Shown here: piece after piece, positions 7,934 to 17,163 of the stretch | How positions within the stretch are numbered: the first letter of the stretch is position 1 | Layout of the letters: each line of letters begins with the position of its first letter | Assembly: GCF_001547995.1 (NCBI RefSeq) | Contig: NZ_AP014690.1 | Coordinates: 711,501 to 775,500, forward strand | DNA: 64,000 bases | Source of the DNA: Asaia bogorensis NBRC 16594 | GTDB taxonomy: Bacteria > Pseudomonadota > Alphaproteobacteria > Acetobacterales > Acetobacteraceae | Reading direction: 5' to 3' | Notes under the pieces: generated by a model | What the model was told of the DNA's origin: nothing | Databases searched by the model: none | The model's input: the letters and a program-made list of their open reading frames with translations, nothing else | Translations under genes and position numbers: made by a program

Positions 7934-8987
7934 TGTCTTCGTTACCCAGCAACTCGGCTCGTGCCCATTCTGCCGCCTCAGCTACCATCGGGTTCTCGTC
8001 CCCGGTCAGGGTTTCGATCAGGGCCAGATGGTCAGTGTTGCGCGAATTCCCGAGCGCAATCAGAACATTGCGCACAAAGCGGTTGCGGCCGATGCGCTTG
8101 ATAGGCGAGCCGGAGAAAAAGCTGCGAAATCCGGCATCGTCCAGACGGGCCAGATCGTCCAGCCGGGGCGCCATCAGATCGGCACGGGGCTGGAGCTTCA
8201 TATGGCGCGAGGTCGCGGCAAAACGGTTCCACGGGCAGGCATTCAGGCAGTCGTCGCAGCCATAGATGCGATTGTCCATGGACTTGCGAAATTCGACTGG
8301 AATTGGCCCGTCATGCTCGATGGTGAGATAGGCGATGCAGCGTCGCGCATCGAGCGCATAAGGGCGCGGAAAAGCGTCGGTGGGGCAGGCGGTCAGGCAG
8401 CGCGTACAACTGCCGCATGACCCGGCGCGTGGTGGTGACGGGGTGAGGTCGAGTGTGGTGTAGATTTCACCCAGAAGCAGCCATGACCCATGATCGCGCG
8501 AGACGACATTGGTATGTTTGCCCTGCCAGCCAAGCTGGGCCTGCTCGGCCAGAGGCTTTTCCATAACCGGCGCCGTATCGACAAACACCTTCACCTGTGT
8601 GCCATCGCCACCGACATCCTGACGGACCACGAATTGCGCCAGATGCTTGAGCATGCCCTTGAGCACATCATGATAATCGCGATGGCGGGCATAGACCGAG
8701 ATCGTGCCGGTATCGGGTTGGTCCAGAGTTTCGGCGGGATCGGCTTTTGGTGCGTAAGACAGGCCGAGTGAGATCACGCTGCGGACCTCGGGCCAAAGGG
8801 CCTTGGGGTCGCCACGCTGGTCGATGCGCTGTTCCATCCAGCTCATGGTGCCGTGGCGCCCGTCTTCCACGAACTGGCGCAGCCGCGTGCGGGCTTCTTC
8901 GGGCAGGGTGGCGTCACAGAACCCGATCGCATCGAAGCCGAGATGCCGCGCATGGTCGGCGATGCGGTCTTCGATGCTCTTGCTCAT
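7926..8987 (-). CDS. queG: Epoxyqueuosine reductase
   Basis: QueG performs the last step of queuosine synthesis, reducing epoxyqueuosine to queuosine in tRNA with cobalamin and two 4Fe-4S clusters. The protein (353 residues from ATG 8987) shows the ferredoxin-like cluster motif CGSCTRCLTACP and the second CDDCLNACPWN, with a C-terminal HEAT-like region (RNVLIALGNS... HLALIETLTGDENPMVAEAAEWA). The longer frame to 9128 is rejected because it runs into tgt and does not match the family N-terminus (MSKSIEDRIADHARHLGFDA). It lies 13 bp after tgt on the same strand. Confidence 0.95.
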   Translation of the reverse strand: MSKSIEDRIADHARHLGFDAIGFCDATLPEEARTRLRQFVEDGRHGTMSWMEQRIDQRGDPKALWPEVRSVISLGLSYAPKADPAETLDQPDTGTISVYARHRDYHDVLKGMLKHLAQFVVRQDVGGDGTQVKVFVDTAPVMEKPLAEQAQLGWQGKHTNVVSRDHGSWLLLGEIYTTLDLTPSPPRAGSCGSCTRCLTACPTDAFPRPYALDARRCIAYLTIEHDGPIPVEFRKSMDNRIYGCDDCLNACPWNRFAATSRHMKLQPRADLMAPRLDDLARLDDAGFRSFFSGSPIKRIGRNRFVRNVLIALGNSRNTDHLALIETLTGDENPMVAEAAEWARAELLGNEDNE

Positions 8988-9000
8988 GGGGCAGAGGGCG

Positions 9001-10173
9001 TCATGGGACGGGTGGCCAGTCCGGCTGGGGAAATTCGTCCTGCGTCCAGTCTCCCGCGGCCCAGCCGGCACGCAGGGCAAGCGCTTTCTGCGGCAGAGTG
9101 CCGTCCACGATGGCCGCGCGTATCTCACGCATCAGGCGCTGGTAATAGGCGAGATTATGCCAGGTCAGCAGCATCGGGCCGAGAATTTCATTGGCGCGGA
9201 AGAGATGATGCAGATAGGCGCGGCTATGGCGCGAGCAGGCCAGACAATCGCAGTCCGGGCTGATCGGGCGATTATCCTCGGCATGGCGGGCATTGCGCAG
9301 ATTGAGCGTGCCGCGCTCGGTATAGGCGCGCGCCGTGCGGCCTGCACGTGTGGGCATGACGCAATCGAACATGTCCACACCGCGTTCCACACCGCCCAGT
9401 AGATCATCGGGGGTGCCCACGCCCATCAGATAGCGTGCATGGTCCTGCGGCAGGAGCGGGGTGGTGAAATCGAGCGTCGAGAACATGAGTTCCTGACCTT
9501 CACCCACCGCCAGACCGCCAATGGCATAACCCTCAAAACCAATATCGGTCAGCGCCTTGGCCGAGCGGGCACGCAGATCGCGTTCCGTGCCACCCTGCAC
9601 AATGCCGAACTGGCCATAGCCGGGGCGCTGCACGAAGGCCTCGCGCGAGCGCGCTGCCCAGCGCATGGATAATTCCATGGAGGATTCGAGGCGCTCCGGC
9701 GTGGCGGGCAGGGCGGGGCATTCATCGAAGCACATTGTGATGGTGGCATCTAGCGCGTGCTGGATGTCGGTGCTGCTTTCCGGCGTCAGGCGATGCTTCG
9801 AGCCATCGATATGCGAGTTGAACGTCACCCCGTCCTGATCGAGCTTGCGCAGCGCGCCGAGCGACATGACCTGAAACCCGCCTGAATCGGTCAGGATCGG
9901 GCCAGACCAGTCCATCATGCGATGCAGGCCGCCCATCTTGCGCACGCGCTCGGCGCCGGGGCGCAGCATGAGGTGGTAGGTATTGCCCAGAATGATACCC
10001 GCACCCGTCGAGCGCACGGCATCCATGGTCATGGCCTTGACCGTGCCCACCGTACCGACCGGCATGAAGGTAGGCGTCGGGATCGTGCCATGGGCGGTAT
10101 GCAGATGGCCTGCACGCGCCTGACCGCAACAGGCCTCGGCCTTCCACTGCATTTTCGTGGCGGATTCGGTCAT
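9001..10173 (-). CDS. tgt: tRNA-guanine transglycosylase
   Basis: Tgt exchanges guanine-34 for preQ1 in tRNAs with GUN anticodons. The 390-residue protein has the active-site stretch [13 protein letters not shown] and the base-recognition loop [14 protein letters not shown]. It also has the nucleophile region [11 protein letters not shown]...[12 protein letters not shown] and the C-terminal zinc site [17 protein letters not shown]. The ATG overlaps the queA stop codon (ATGA), so the two are coupled. Length and motifs are standard. Confidence 0.96.
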   Translation of the reverse strand: MTESATKMQWKAEACCGQARAGHLHTAHGTIPTPTFMPVGTVGTVKAMTMDAVRSTGAGIILGNTYHLMLRPGAERVRKMGGLHRMMDWSGPILTDSGGFQVMSLGALRKLDQDGVTFNSHIDGSKHRLTPESSTDIQHALDATITMCFDECPALPATPERLESSMELSMRWAARSREAFVQRPGYGQFGIVQGGTERDLRARSAKALTDIGFEGYAIGGLAVGEGQELMFSTLDFTTPLLPQDHARYLMGVGTPDDLLGGVERGVDMFDCVMPTRAGRTARAYTERGTLNLRNARHAEDNRPISPDCDCLACSRHSRAYLHHLFRANEILGPMLLTWHNLAYYQRLMREIRAAIVDGTLPQKALALRAGWAAGDWTQDEFPQPDWPPVP

Positions 10174-11207
10174 GGGGCGCGGTCCAGCAAGCAGGCATCT
10201 CCGTAGGAATAAAAGCGAAAGCCATTGGCAATCGCGTGACGATAGGCCTCGCGCATGGTCTCGGTTCCGGCCAGGGCACAGACGAGCATGAACAGGGTCG
10301 AGCGCGGCAAATGGAAATTGGTCATCAGCCGATCAACCGCTCGGAAACGATAGCCCGGCTTGATGAATATGGAGGTCTCCCCCTCCCAGGGGAGAACGAT
10401 GCCCTGCTCATCGGCGGCGCTCTCAAGCAGACGCAGGCTGGTCGTGCCGACGGCCACGATTTTCCGGCCGCTGGCGCGGGTGTCGTTGATTAGCTGTGCC
10501 GTCTGGGCGTCGATGCGGCCCCATTCGGCGTGCATCTTGTGGGTGGCAATTTCGTCACGCACGGGCAGGAAGGTGCCCGCTCCCACATGCAGGGTGAGGG
10601 TGTGGCGCTTTACGCCGCGCGCATCGAGGGCGGCCAGGACCTCGGGCGTGAAATGCAGCCCTGCCGTGGGTGCCGCAACGGCGCCCTTGTAGCGCTCGAA
10701 AATCGTGGCGTAGTCGCTGTCATCCTGCGCCGTCGGGCCGGTAGGGCGGTCGATATAAGGCGGCAGGGCAAGAACGCCAGCGCGTTTGAGGAAGTCGTCA
10801 AAGGCCTCGCCCTCGGCGGAAAAGCGCATGGAGATTGCCCCATCGCCTTCATTCTCGACCACTTCAGCGGTTACGGGATCCGTGCCGAAATGCAGTGTGT
10901 CGCCCGGCTTCAGCTTGCGGGCGTTTTTCGCCAGCGCATGCCAACTGCCATCGCTCAGAATACGATCGAGCGTGATCCCGATTTTGGCTTCACCGCGTCG
11001 TGCCGCGAGCTGGGCACGGATGACCGCCGTGTCATTGGCAATCAGCAGATCGCCGGGTTCGAGCAGGCTGGGCAGATCGCTGATACGCGTCTCGGCCAAA
11101 GGCTGACCGGCAGCAACACGCAACAGGCGGGCGCTGTCACGCGGGCGGGCGGGTTCCAGAGCGATATTCTCGCGCGGAAGATCGAAATCGAAATCGGATA
11201 TCTGCAT
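10170..11207 (-). CDS. queA: S-adenosylmethionine:tRNA ribosyltransferase-isomerase
   Basis: QueA moves the ribosyl part of S-adenosylmethionine onto preQ1 in tRNA, giving epoxyqueuosine. The 345-residue protein has the family N-terminus ([20 protein letters not shown]) and internal markers [22 protein letters not shown] and [14 protein letters not shown]. It is the first gene of the operon queA-tgt-queG-RHH, all on the minus strand with overlaps. No earlier queuosine-precursor genes (queCDEF) are in the window. Confidence 0.96.
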   Translation of the reverse strand: MQISDFDFDLPRENIALEPARPRDSARLLRVAAGQPLAETRISDLPSLLEPGDLLIANDTAVIRAQLAARRGEAKIGITLDRILSDGSWHALAKNARKLKPGDTLHFGTDPVTAEVVENEGDGAISMRFSAEGEAFDDFLKRAGVLALPPYIDRPTGPTAQDDSDYATIFERYKGAVAAPTAGLHFTPEVLAALDARGVKRHTLTLHVGAGTFLPVRDEIATHKMHAEWGRIDAQTAQLINDTRASGRKIVAVGTTSLRLLESAADEQGIVLPWEGETSIFIKPGYRFRAVDRLMTNFHLPRSTLFMLVCALAGTETMREAYRHAIANGFRFYSYGDACLLDRAP

Positions 11208-11287
11208 GGGCGGCTTCGTTTAGGCCAGATCCGGCCTGAAATGCCAGTGCAAATAATCCTTTCCATTCCCCGCCGGCGCATGTGTCG

Positions 11288-12301
11288 TCAGGGAAGAACC
11301 GGCTGCGTGGAGCGGCAGGCACCGGTCGTGATTTGCGGTTGAAGCCGCTCGTCGGGGTGTGTGTGATCGCTCCGGGGCAAGCCGGCACTCTCAGCCTCGG
11401 CCTGATGGCCAGGACAAAGCTTGAGGTGGTCGATCAGCCAGCGCCCCGCCGGGCCGGGCGGCTCGGCGGTTGGGTAGACAGCGGTCATGGGCATGGCCGA
11501 GCCGCCGGGGATGAAGCCGTCAATATCGAGTTCGACAAGCCTGCCGGAGTCCAGATCGGCCCTGATGCTGTGGACCGGCATGCCGCCCCAGCCAAGCCCG
11601 CCAAGCAGGAAGTGATGCTTGGCGTAGAGATCGGCCAGATGCCAGGTCGAGGGTGAGAAAATGCCACGCTCGCGCCCGGCGGAAAGGGAGGTACGATCCG
11701 TCAGCACAAGCTGCACATGCCGGGCGAGTTCCTCACGTGGAATGGGACCTTCGTGACGGGCCAGGGGGTGCTCGGCCGAGGCCACCATCATGAAACGGAT
11801 ATCGCCCAGAACTTCCGAGGAGAGCGCGTCAGGCAGATCGGGGAGGGGGCCTGCAATGCCGATACGGGCCCTTGAATCGAGGATCGGCTCGAACACGCCT
11901 CCAAGCGCCTCGACATAAAGGCGCAGCGGCGTGTGGGGAAAGGTCTCGCGAAAGCCACGTGCCACGCGTGTCATGCGATCCATGGGAAAGAACACATCGA
12001 CCACGACCGATAATTCCGGCTCGATCCCCGATGACATGCCGTAAGCGCGCGCCTTCATGTGGTCTACGCCCAGTACGATGCCGCGTGCATCCGCTAGAAG
12101 GGTCTCGCCTGCCTTTGTGAGCTGCGGGTAGCGCCCCATACGGTCAAAAAGCGCGACACCCATCTGGGATTCCAGCGTGGCGATCATCTCGCTTATGGCG
12201 GGTTGCGACCGGCGGAAGCGTCGGGCTGCGGCGGAAAAGCTGCCATCATCGGCGGCGGCAATGAAAACGCGTAGCTGATCGAGCGAGATACGGTCGAGCA
12301 T
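11288..12301 (-). CDS. LysR-family transcriptional regulator, divergent from azoR
   Basis: A 337-residue LysR-type regulator. The N-terminal winged helix-turn-helix is clear (LDQLRVFIAAADDGSFSAAA then RRSQPAISEMIATLE) and a ligand-binding domain follows. About 35 residues beyond the usual length form a polar C-terminal tail. It is transcribed away from azoR with 171 bp between the starts, which suggests that it controls azoR and itself, as LysR proteins often do with divergent neighbours. The inducer cannot be predicted. Confidence 0.9.
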   Translation of the reverse strand: MLDRISLDQLRVFIAAADDGSFSAAARRFRRSQPAISEMIATLESQMGVALFDRMGRYPQLTKAGETLLADARGIVLGVDHMKARAYGMSSGIEPELSVVVDVFFPMDRMTRVARGFRETFPHTPLRLYVEALGGVFEPILDSRARIGIAGPLPDLPDALSSEVLGDIRFMMVASAEHPLARHEGPIPREELARHVQLVLTDRTSLSAGRERGIFSPSTWHLADLYAKHHFLLGGLGWGGMPVHSIRADLDSGRLVELDIDGFIPGGSAMPMTAVYPTAEPPGPAGRWLIDHLKLCPGHQAEAESAGLPRSDHTHPDERLQPQITTGACRSTQPVLP

Positions 12302-12472
12302 TGCGCCTCTTCCCTAACTGATTATCCATAACCTGAAGCGATACTATCTATCGGAATATATCAAGTGTCCAGATGGATCAACATATGGGACGGTGCGCTC
12401 CTCACGGCAGCTGGTGAGGCTCGATACGGGCCGCCCGTCGCCTTATCGACGCTGTATTCAGGAGCGTAGCCC
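12302..12472. promoter_or_regulatory. Divergent LysR/azoR promoter region
   Basis: This intergenic region is AT-rich between about 12316 and 12395, against the GC-rich background, and must carry both divergent promoters. Short interrupted AT-rich repeats near 12340-12365 could hold a LysR box, but I cannot single out one site with confidence. Confidence 0.35.
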
Positions 12473-13084
12473 ATGAAGATTCTTCATATCGATTCCAGCA
12501 TTCTTGGTGACAACTCGGCCAGCCGGGTCCTGACGGCCGAGACGATTTCGCATCTGAAGGCGTCGCATCCCGGCGCTGAAATCACCTATCATGATCTGGC
12601 TGCGCACCCGATCCCGGTGCTCAGCGCCGGTCATGTTGCAGCGCGGTTCGGCGCTGAGGTGACCGATGAGACGATTCAGGCCGATCTGGCGCGTGGCAAT
12701 GCTCATGTGGATGAGCTGTTTGCCGCCGATGTGATCGTCATTGCCGTGCCGATGTACAACTTCACCGTCCCGGCCCAGCTCAAGAACTGGATCGATCGTG
12801 TCGTGGTGGCAGGCAAGACGTTCAGCTATGGCGAGAACGGTCCCGCCGGCCTTGTGCCGCAGGGCAAGAAGGTCGTGCTGATCTCGACGCGCGGCGGCAA
12901 TTACACACCGGGCAACCCGGCTGCCGTCATGGATCATCAGGAGCCCTATATGAGCGCGGTCCTGGGCTTTCTGGGCCTGAAAGACATCACCTGGATCCGT
13001 GCCGAAGGTCTGAGCCGCGGGCCGGAAGCTCGTGAGGCCGCCTTTAAGGCCGCCCGGGCCGAGATCGCCGCCCTCTCTCTCTGA
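12473..13084 (+). CDS. azoR: FMN-dependent NADH-azoreductase
   Basis: A 203-residue flavodoxin-fold enzyme that reduces azo compounds and quinones with NADH and FMN in the cytoplasm. Family motifs are the N-terminal phosphate-binding loop (ILHIDSSILGDNSASRVLT), PMYNFTVPAQLKNWIDRV, and the ISTRGGNY segment at the flavin site. The ATG at 12473 gives the standard AzoR N-terminus. It is followed closely by yceI, b561 and yceI genes on the same strand, and may respond to the divergent LysR regulator. A role in quinone stress defence is the usual inference. Confidence 0.93.
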   Translation: MKILHIDSSILGDNSASRVLTAETISHLKASHPGAEITYHDLAAHPIPVLSAGHVAARFGAEVTDETIQADLARGNAHVDELFAADVIVIAVPMYNFTVPAQLKNWIDRVVVAGKTFSYGENGPAGLVPQGKKVVLISTRGGNYTPGNPAAVMDHQEPYMSAVLGFLGLKDITWIRAEGLSRGPEAREAAFKAARAEIAALSL

Positions 13085-13115
13085 TCAGTCAACCCTCACG
13101 CAAGGATCATCGGTT

Positions 13116-13733
13116 GTGAACAAGTCTTTCCTCGCCGGTCTCACGCTCGTTACCTCCCTGGCGGCATTGCCGCAGGCTCATGCCCAGAAGGGCGGGACCC
13201 CCGACCCCAAGGCCGTGCAGGCCGGCACCTATGCGGTCGAGCCCTATCATACGCAGGTCGGCTTTACGCTGTTGCATATGGGGTTCACCAATTTCTCGGG
13301 GTTTTTCTCGCAGGCATCGGGGTCGCTCACGCTCGATCCGGCCCATATCGACGCGGCGAAGCTTGATGTGACCCTGCCGATCGCCTCGGTCCAGACCACG
13401 GTGGCCAAGCTGGATGGTGAACTCAAGGGCGCGGACTGGTTCGATGCCGATAAGTTCCCGACGGCGCATTTCGTTTCGACGCATATCGTACGCAATGGCG
13501 CAGGCATGGCGAGCATCAGCGGTGATCTCACCCTGCATGGCGTCACGCGTCCTGTCACCTTCAAGGCGAAGCTGATCGGTAGTGGCGTCAACCCGCTCGA
13601 CAAGAAGGATACGGTCGGGTTTGAAGGCAATGCGACCATCTCGCGTAGCGCCTTCGGTGTGTCGCGCTACGTCCCGCTGGTGGGCGATGCCGTAACCCTG
13701 CACATCGCTGCGGCTTTCGAGCGCCAGTCCTGA
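13116..13733 (+). CDS. YceI-family periplasmic lipid-binding protein (copy 1)
   Basis: YceI proteins are lipocalin-like beta barrels that bind isoprenoid or quinone-like lipids in the periplasm. The GTG at 13116 is chosen because AAGGA lies 9 bases upstream and a good signal peptide follows (MNKSFLAGLTLVTSLAALPQ then AHA). The mature part shows the family pattern YAVEPYHTQVGFTLLHMGFT, DWFDADKFPTAHFVST and GDLTLHGVTRPVTF. It is 205 residues long. The gene follows azoR by 31 bp and precedes a cytochrome b561 gene and a second yceI. Confidence 0.92.
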   Translation: MNKSFLAGLTLVTSLAALPQAHAQKGGTPDPKAVQAGTYAVEPYHTQVGFTLLHMGFTNFSGFFSQASGSLTLDPAHIDAAKLDVTLPIASVQTTVAKLDGELKGADWFDADKFPTAHFVSTHIVRNGAGMASISGDLTLHGVTRPVTFKAKLIGSGVNPLDKKDTVGFEGNATISRSAFGVSRYVPLVGDAVTLHIAAAFERQS

Positions 13734-13790
13734 GCGGGGCATAATGCCCCTCGGTCAGGCCCGGTACCCATGCCGGATAACGCGCCTGAC

Positions 13791-13815
13791 AAGGGCCCGG
13801 GACATCCGGGCCCTT
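13791..13815 (+). terminator. Perfect hairpin between yceI copy 1 and the b561 gene
   Basis: AAGGGCCCGG (13791-13800) and CCGGGCCCTT (13806-13815) form a perfect 10-bp stem with a 5-base loop. No T-run follows, so it may be a weak terminator or an mRNA-stabilising structure between the two genes. Confidence 0.45.
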
Positions 13816-13890
13816 TGGAGTGGATCGGTGCCGATCCCCGATCGGACGGCATGACGCCGGCATGGGTCAGGTCAGTTGGGTAAAAAGAAG

Positions 13891-14517
13891 ATGACTCGTC
13901 GCGACGCACCGCTAAGCACAAGCCGCCCCGCAGACGGGGCGGGGCCCATGCGGCGCTATGACCCGGTTGCCGTAACGCTTCACTGGGTCATGGCTCTTGG
14001 TATCCTCACGCTGATCGGCATCGGGCTGGTCATGGTCCATGCCACGCTCGGCCCATCCAGACTGTTTGCCCTGTATCAGCTGCATAAATCGATTGGCATC
14101 ACGATCCTGATCGCCGCCTGTCTGCGCCTGATGTGGCGGTTCGTTCGCCCGCCACCGCCTCTACCCCCGGATATGGCGCCGGGCGAGAGGCGTCTTGCAG
14201 GGCTGGCCCATCTTGCCCTGTATGCCGAGATGGTCGGGCTGCCGCTTACGGGCTGGGCTGTTGTGTCGAGTTCGGTGTTTGCCATCCCGACCGTCTTGTT
14301 TGGCGTCATCCCCTGGCCGGATCTGCCATGGCTCTCATCACTGCCTGACAAGAAGCCGGTCGAGGCTGTTTTCTCGGCGATCCATGCCTATGGGGCCTAT
14401 CTGCTGATTGCGCTCATTGTGCTGCATGGGTTTGCGGCCCTGCGCCACCATTTCGTACTGCATGATGAGGTGCTTGCCCGCATGCTGCCGAATTTTCTGC
14501 GGAGATCCCGTCGATGA
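13891..14517 (+). CDS. Cytochrome b561 family protein (YceJ-like)
   Basis: A cytochrome b561-type quinol-linked di-haem membrane protein of about 208 residues with four helices. Haem-ligand histidines are visible in VAVTLHWVMAL, LYQLHKSIGIT, SAIHAYGAYL and LIVLHGFAALRHHF. The start is uncertain: ATG 13891 gives a polar 19-residue leader, while ATG 13948 (MRRYDPVAVTLHW) matches many homologues. In E. coli the homologue yceJ is next to yceI; here the gene sits between two yceI genes and overlaps the second by ATGA. Electron transfer to or from a periplasmic lipid-soluble carrier is plausible. Confidence 0.9.
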   Translation: MTRRDAPLSTSRPADGAGPMRRYDPVAVTLHWVMALGILTLIGIGLVMVHATLGPSRLFALYQLHKSIGITILIAACLRLMWRFVRPPPPLPPDMAPGERRLAGLAHLALYAEMVGLPLTGWAVVSSSVFAIPTVLFGVIPWPDLPWLSSLPDKKPVEAVFSAIHAYGAYLLIALIVLHGFAALRHHFVLHDEVLARMLPNFLRRSRR

Positions 14518-15140
14518 ATGTTCAGTTTCGCGCCTTGCCTGTGCGGCAGATGATTGCCCTGTTTTCATTTCTTGTGCCCATGGCGGGGGCGACGCTCGCC
14601 AGTGCGCAGGATATCACCGGCCCCTCTGCGAAGGGGCTGCCCACAAGCTGGGTGGTGGACAAGGCGCATAGCCGGTTCGGTTTTACCGGAACCCAGACCG
14701 GGACGCCGTTTGCGGGAAGTTTCACGCAGTATGAGCCCCAGATCGCGCTCGACCCTGCCCACCCTGAGACAGGGCAGATCGACATGACAATCGATCTGGC
14801 CAGTGCACAAACCGGCGATAGGCAACGTGACACGGCCCTGCCCGGATCGGACTGGTTCGACACAGCGACGTTCCCGAAAGCCCATTTTGTATCGAACGCA
14901 ATCCGCCGTGTTCAGGGCGATCAGTATCAGGCCAGCGGCACACTCACCCTGCGCGGTGTCACGCAACCCGTGACGCTGGACTTCACCCTGGAGGTCACAG
15001 GGGAGACCGCCCATGCGAAAGGCCATGTCGATCTGCTGCGCAGTCGCTTCGGCGTGGGGCAGGGGCCGTGGTCAACAGGGCAGTGGGTGGCGCTCGAGGT
15101 GTCGGTGGTTTTCGATCTGACAGCGCATCGCGCGGGCTGA
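14514..15140 (+). CDS. YceI-family periplasmic lipid-binding protein (copy 2)
   Basis: A 208-residue second YceI protein, coupled to the b561 gene by an ATGA overlap. An N-terminal signal peptide ends near Ala-Ser-Ala-Gln. The barrel has WVVDKAHSRFGFTGTQTGTP, DWFDTATFPKAHFVSNAI and GTLTLRGVTQPVTLDF. It is clearly diverged from copy 1, so the two may carry different ligands or form a pair around the cytochrome. Confidence 0.9.
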   Translation: MNVQFRALPVRQMIALFSFLVPMAGATLASAQDITGPSAKGLPTSWVVDKAHSRFGFTGTQTGTPFAGSFTQYEPQIALDPAHPETGQIDMTIDLASAQTGDRQRDTALPGSDWFDTATFPKAHFVSNAIRRVQGDQYQASGTLTLRGVTQPVTLDFTLEVTGETAHAKGHVDLLRSRFGVGQGPWSTGQWVALEVSVVFDLTAHRAG

Positions 15141-15216
15141 TGTCGCGGTACCTCTAAACGGGTTGCTGCTGCCCGCGTCAGACGCGATGTCCTTCCCGCT
15201 AGGTCAGCGTGGAAAA

Positions 15217-15238
15217 CCACCCCCGTATCGGGGGGTGG
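15217..15238 (+). terminator. GC-rich hairpin after the second yceI
   Basis: CCACCCCC and GGGGGTGG arms form an 8-bp stem around a short loop 77 bp after the stop codon. No T-run follows directly. It probably marks the end of the azoR-yceI-b561-yceI transcript. Confidence 0.4.
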
Positions 15239-15291
15239 AGTGATGGCTGTTTTCCGCTAGATTGGCGGAACGTTTCTTACGGAGGTAAACC

Positions 15292-15516
15292 ATGTCCTAT
15301 GCTGCTCTCGATGCCGCGCGTGTCGCCAAGGCGTCCAAATCCGCCCTCACTGCGCTGGGTCAGGTGAAGGAACAGTCCGAAACCCATGTCCGCAAGACGA
15401 TCATGGTCGAGCGTATCGAAGCGCTGGCCAGCGCCGCTGCCGAGACCAGCCTGCCGGGTGGTGGGCTTGTGACCCTTACCTCGGAAGAGTTCTGGCTGAT
15501 CAGCAAGAACTGGTAA
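15292..15516 (+). CDS. Small uncharacterised protein with a strong ribosome binding site
   Basis: A 74-residue protein. The start is well supported by ACGGAGGTAAACCATG, a near-perfect Shine-Dalgarno at ideal spacing, which suggests high expression. The sequence is mostly helical, rich in Ala, Lys and Glu in the first 55 residues, then a short tail ending LTSEEFWLISKNW. There is no signal peptide or membrane helix and no family that I recognise. Neighbours give no functional hint. Confidence 0.65.
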   Translation: MSYAALDAARVAKASKSALTALGQVKEQSETHVRKTIMVERIEALASAAAETSLPGGGLVTLTSEEFWLISKNW

Positions 15517-15597
15517 GGCACGCCTCACGGGTCAGGGCGTGGTCGATAATGGCCAGTGCCCGGACGTGTGGTCGTGATCCGAGAGAAGGGTAACGCC

Positions 15598-15990
15598 TTA
15601 CCCCTGATAGGAAGCGATTTCGATCAGGTTCCTGTCAGGATCATGAATATAGACAGACGTGATGGGCCCAAGGGCGCCGATACGGGTAACAGGTCCCTCA
15701 ATGACGGCCACACCGCATTTATCCAGATGACGGATGATGTTTTCCGAGTCGATGGCGGTGGTGAAGCACAGATCGCTGACACCCGGGGCAGCGGATTCCG
15801 CTGTCGTCCAGCCTTCTGAATCGATAGGGCGCAGGTTGATCTTCTGGCCACCGAAGCTCAGGGAGACACGGTTATTGCGACCGTATTCCTCGATTTCCAT
15901 CCCAAGGACACGCTGATACCAGTTGGCGGAGAGTGCACGGTCACGAACCGTAAGAACGATATGGTCTAGACGATCAACAGTGAAGCGCAT
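15598..15990 (-). CDS. VOC / glyoxalase-fold family protein
   Basis: A 130-residue single vicinal-oxygen-chelate domain. It begins with the typical strand DHIVLTVRD followed by ANWYQRVLGMEIEEY, and ends with SVYIHDPDRNLIEIASY. His10 and the late Glu in NLIEIASY are the expected metal ligands of one half-site. Such proteins range from dioxygenases to resistance proteins and binding proteins, so no substrate can be named. It is a single gene between a small ORF and the AbrB permease. Confidence 0.88.
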   Translation of the reverse strand: MRFTVDRLDHIVLTVRDRALSANWYQRVLGMEIEEYGRNNRVSLSFGGQKINLRPIDSEGWTTAESAAPGVSDLCFTTAIDSENIIRHLDKCGVAVIEGPVTRIGALGPITSVYIHDPDRNLIEIASYQG

Positions 15991-16023
15991 GAAGGATCGA
16001 ACCTCGGCTGGCGGGGGCGTATA

Positions 16024-17163
16024 TCAAGCACTATCAGTGTTCCGGGCCGTCTGACTAGAGACAGCATCGGGGTCACGGGGCAGAAACCGGGCCAGTGTTG
16101 TTGCAATGCGCGGCGCAATCACCAGCAGAGACAGAAAGCGCGCCACCTGCATGGCCATGACGAAGGGCATGTTGATGGGTGTCGAGGCTGCGATAATGGC
16201 AATCGAGTCAGCGCCGCCGGGGCTCGTCGCCAGATAGGCGCTCAGCACATCCACATGGGCAATATGGGCAAGGGGCCAGGAGAGCAGGGCGCAACCGCCA
16301 ATCAGGATGAGCGTCGAAAGCGTGACAGCGGGCAGGGTGCGCCAGACATGGTGCATGACATCGCGGGTGAAGCGTCGCCCGACCATCCAGCCAATCACCA
16401 TATAGCTCGGGACGAGCAGGAAATGGGGCAGGGCGTAATGCACGCCGAAACCAGCCTGAAAGATAACCCCGCCCGCCATGCTCAGCAGCAAAGGCGCGGC
16501 ACCATGACGGACGAAACGCGCCAGCAGAACCGCGCAGGCAATGACGGCGAGGCAGGGCCACAGCGTTGCGGCTTCATGGCCGATCAGGTGAAGGGCTGTT
16601 TCCGGCATCCCGGCCTGACTGGTCAGGCTGGCGTGAGAGGTGCTGGCATCATGCGGCATAGGGCGGTGCGAACCGGTGATATGGGCAATGATCGATGTGG
16701 TGAGCGTTACCAGCAACACGCGCAGATACACCATGAAGGCCACAAGCCTCTGATCGGCACCGTAGGCCTCGCAAAGCAGCAGCATGGCCGTGGCAGCCCC
16801 CGGAGAGGCACCCCACAGGGCCGTACTGCCGGGCATGACGCGCAAGCGCGCCAGCACCCAGCCGAGGGCAAAGCTCATGACGATGACCGAGAACACCCCG
16901 CCCAGGAAGATACTCCATTGCGACAGGATCTCGCGCAGAACGCCAAGGGTCAGGCTATGCGCCATGAGCTGCCCGATGACCGCCTGAGCGACAACAGGCA
17001 GCGTGCGGTGCAACGGGATGACACGGCCCGAAACGGCCACAGCAATGGCCGCGACCATCGCGCCGATCAGCAGGGCAGCAGGCAGGCCCAGCAGGGTGAG
17101 CCCGCCACCCAGCAAAGCGGAAAGGGCAATCAGCCCCAGCCAGAGCGACGCCCTATCTTTCAT
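16024..17163 (-). CDS. AbrB-family (AidB regulator-like) membrane protein
   Basis: A 379-residue polytopic membrane protein of the AbrB family (Pfam 'AbrB', sometimes misannotated as ammonia monooxygenase), unrelated to the DNA-binding AbrB. It has about ten helices in two similar halves; typical stretches are GLPAALLIGAMVAA and WGASPGAATAMLLL, mirrored later by LATSPGGADSIAIIAA. The start at ATG 17163 overlaps the stop of the upstream isochorismatase-like gene (ATGA), so the two are one operon. The function is not established; small-molecule transport is the common guess. Confidence 0.85.
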   Translation of the reverse strand: MKDRASLWLGLIALSALLGGGLTLLGLPAALLIGAMVAAIAVAVSGRVIPLHRTLPVVAQAVIGQLMAHSLTLGVLREILSQWSIFLGGVFSVIVMSFALGWVLARLRVMPGSTALWGASPGAATAMLLLCEAYGADQRLVAFMVYLRVLLVTLTTSIIAHITGSHRPMPHDASTSHASLTSQAGMPETALHLIGHEAATLWPCLAVIACAVLLARFVRHGAAPLLLSMAGGVIFQAGFGVHYALPHFLLVPSYMVIGWMVGRRFTRDVMHHVWRTLPAVTLSTLILIGGCALLSWPLAHIAHVDVLSAYLATSPGGADSIAIIAASTPINMPFVMAMQVARFLSLLVIAPRIATTLARFLPRDPDAVSSQTARNTDSA

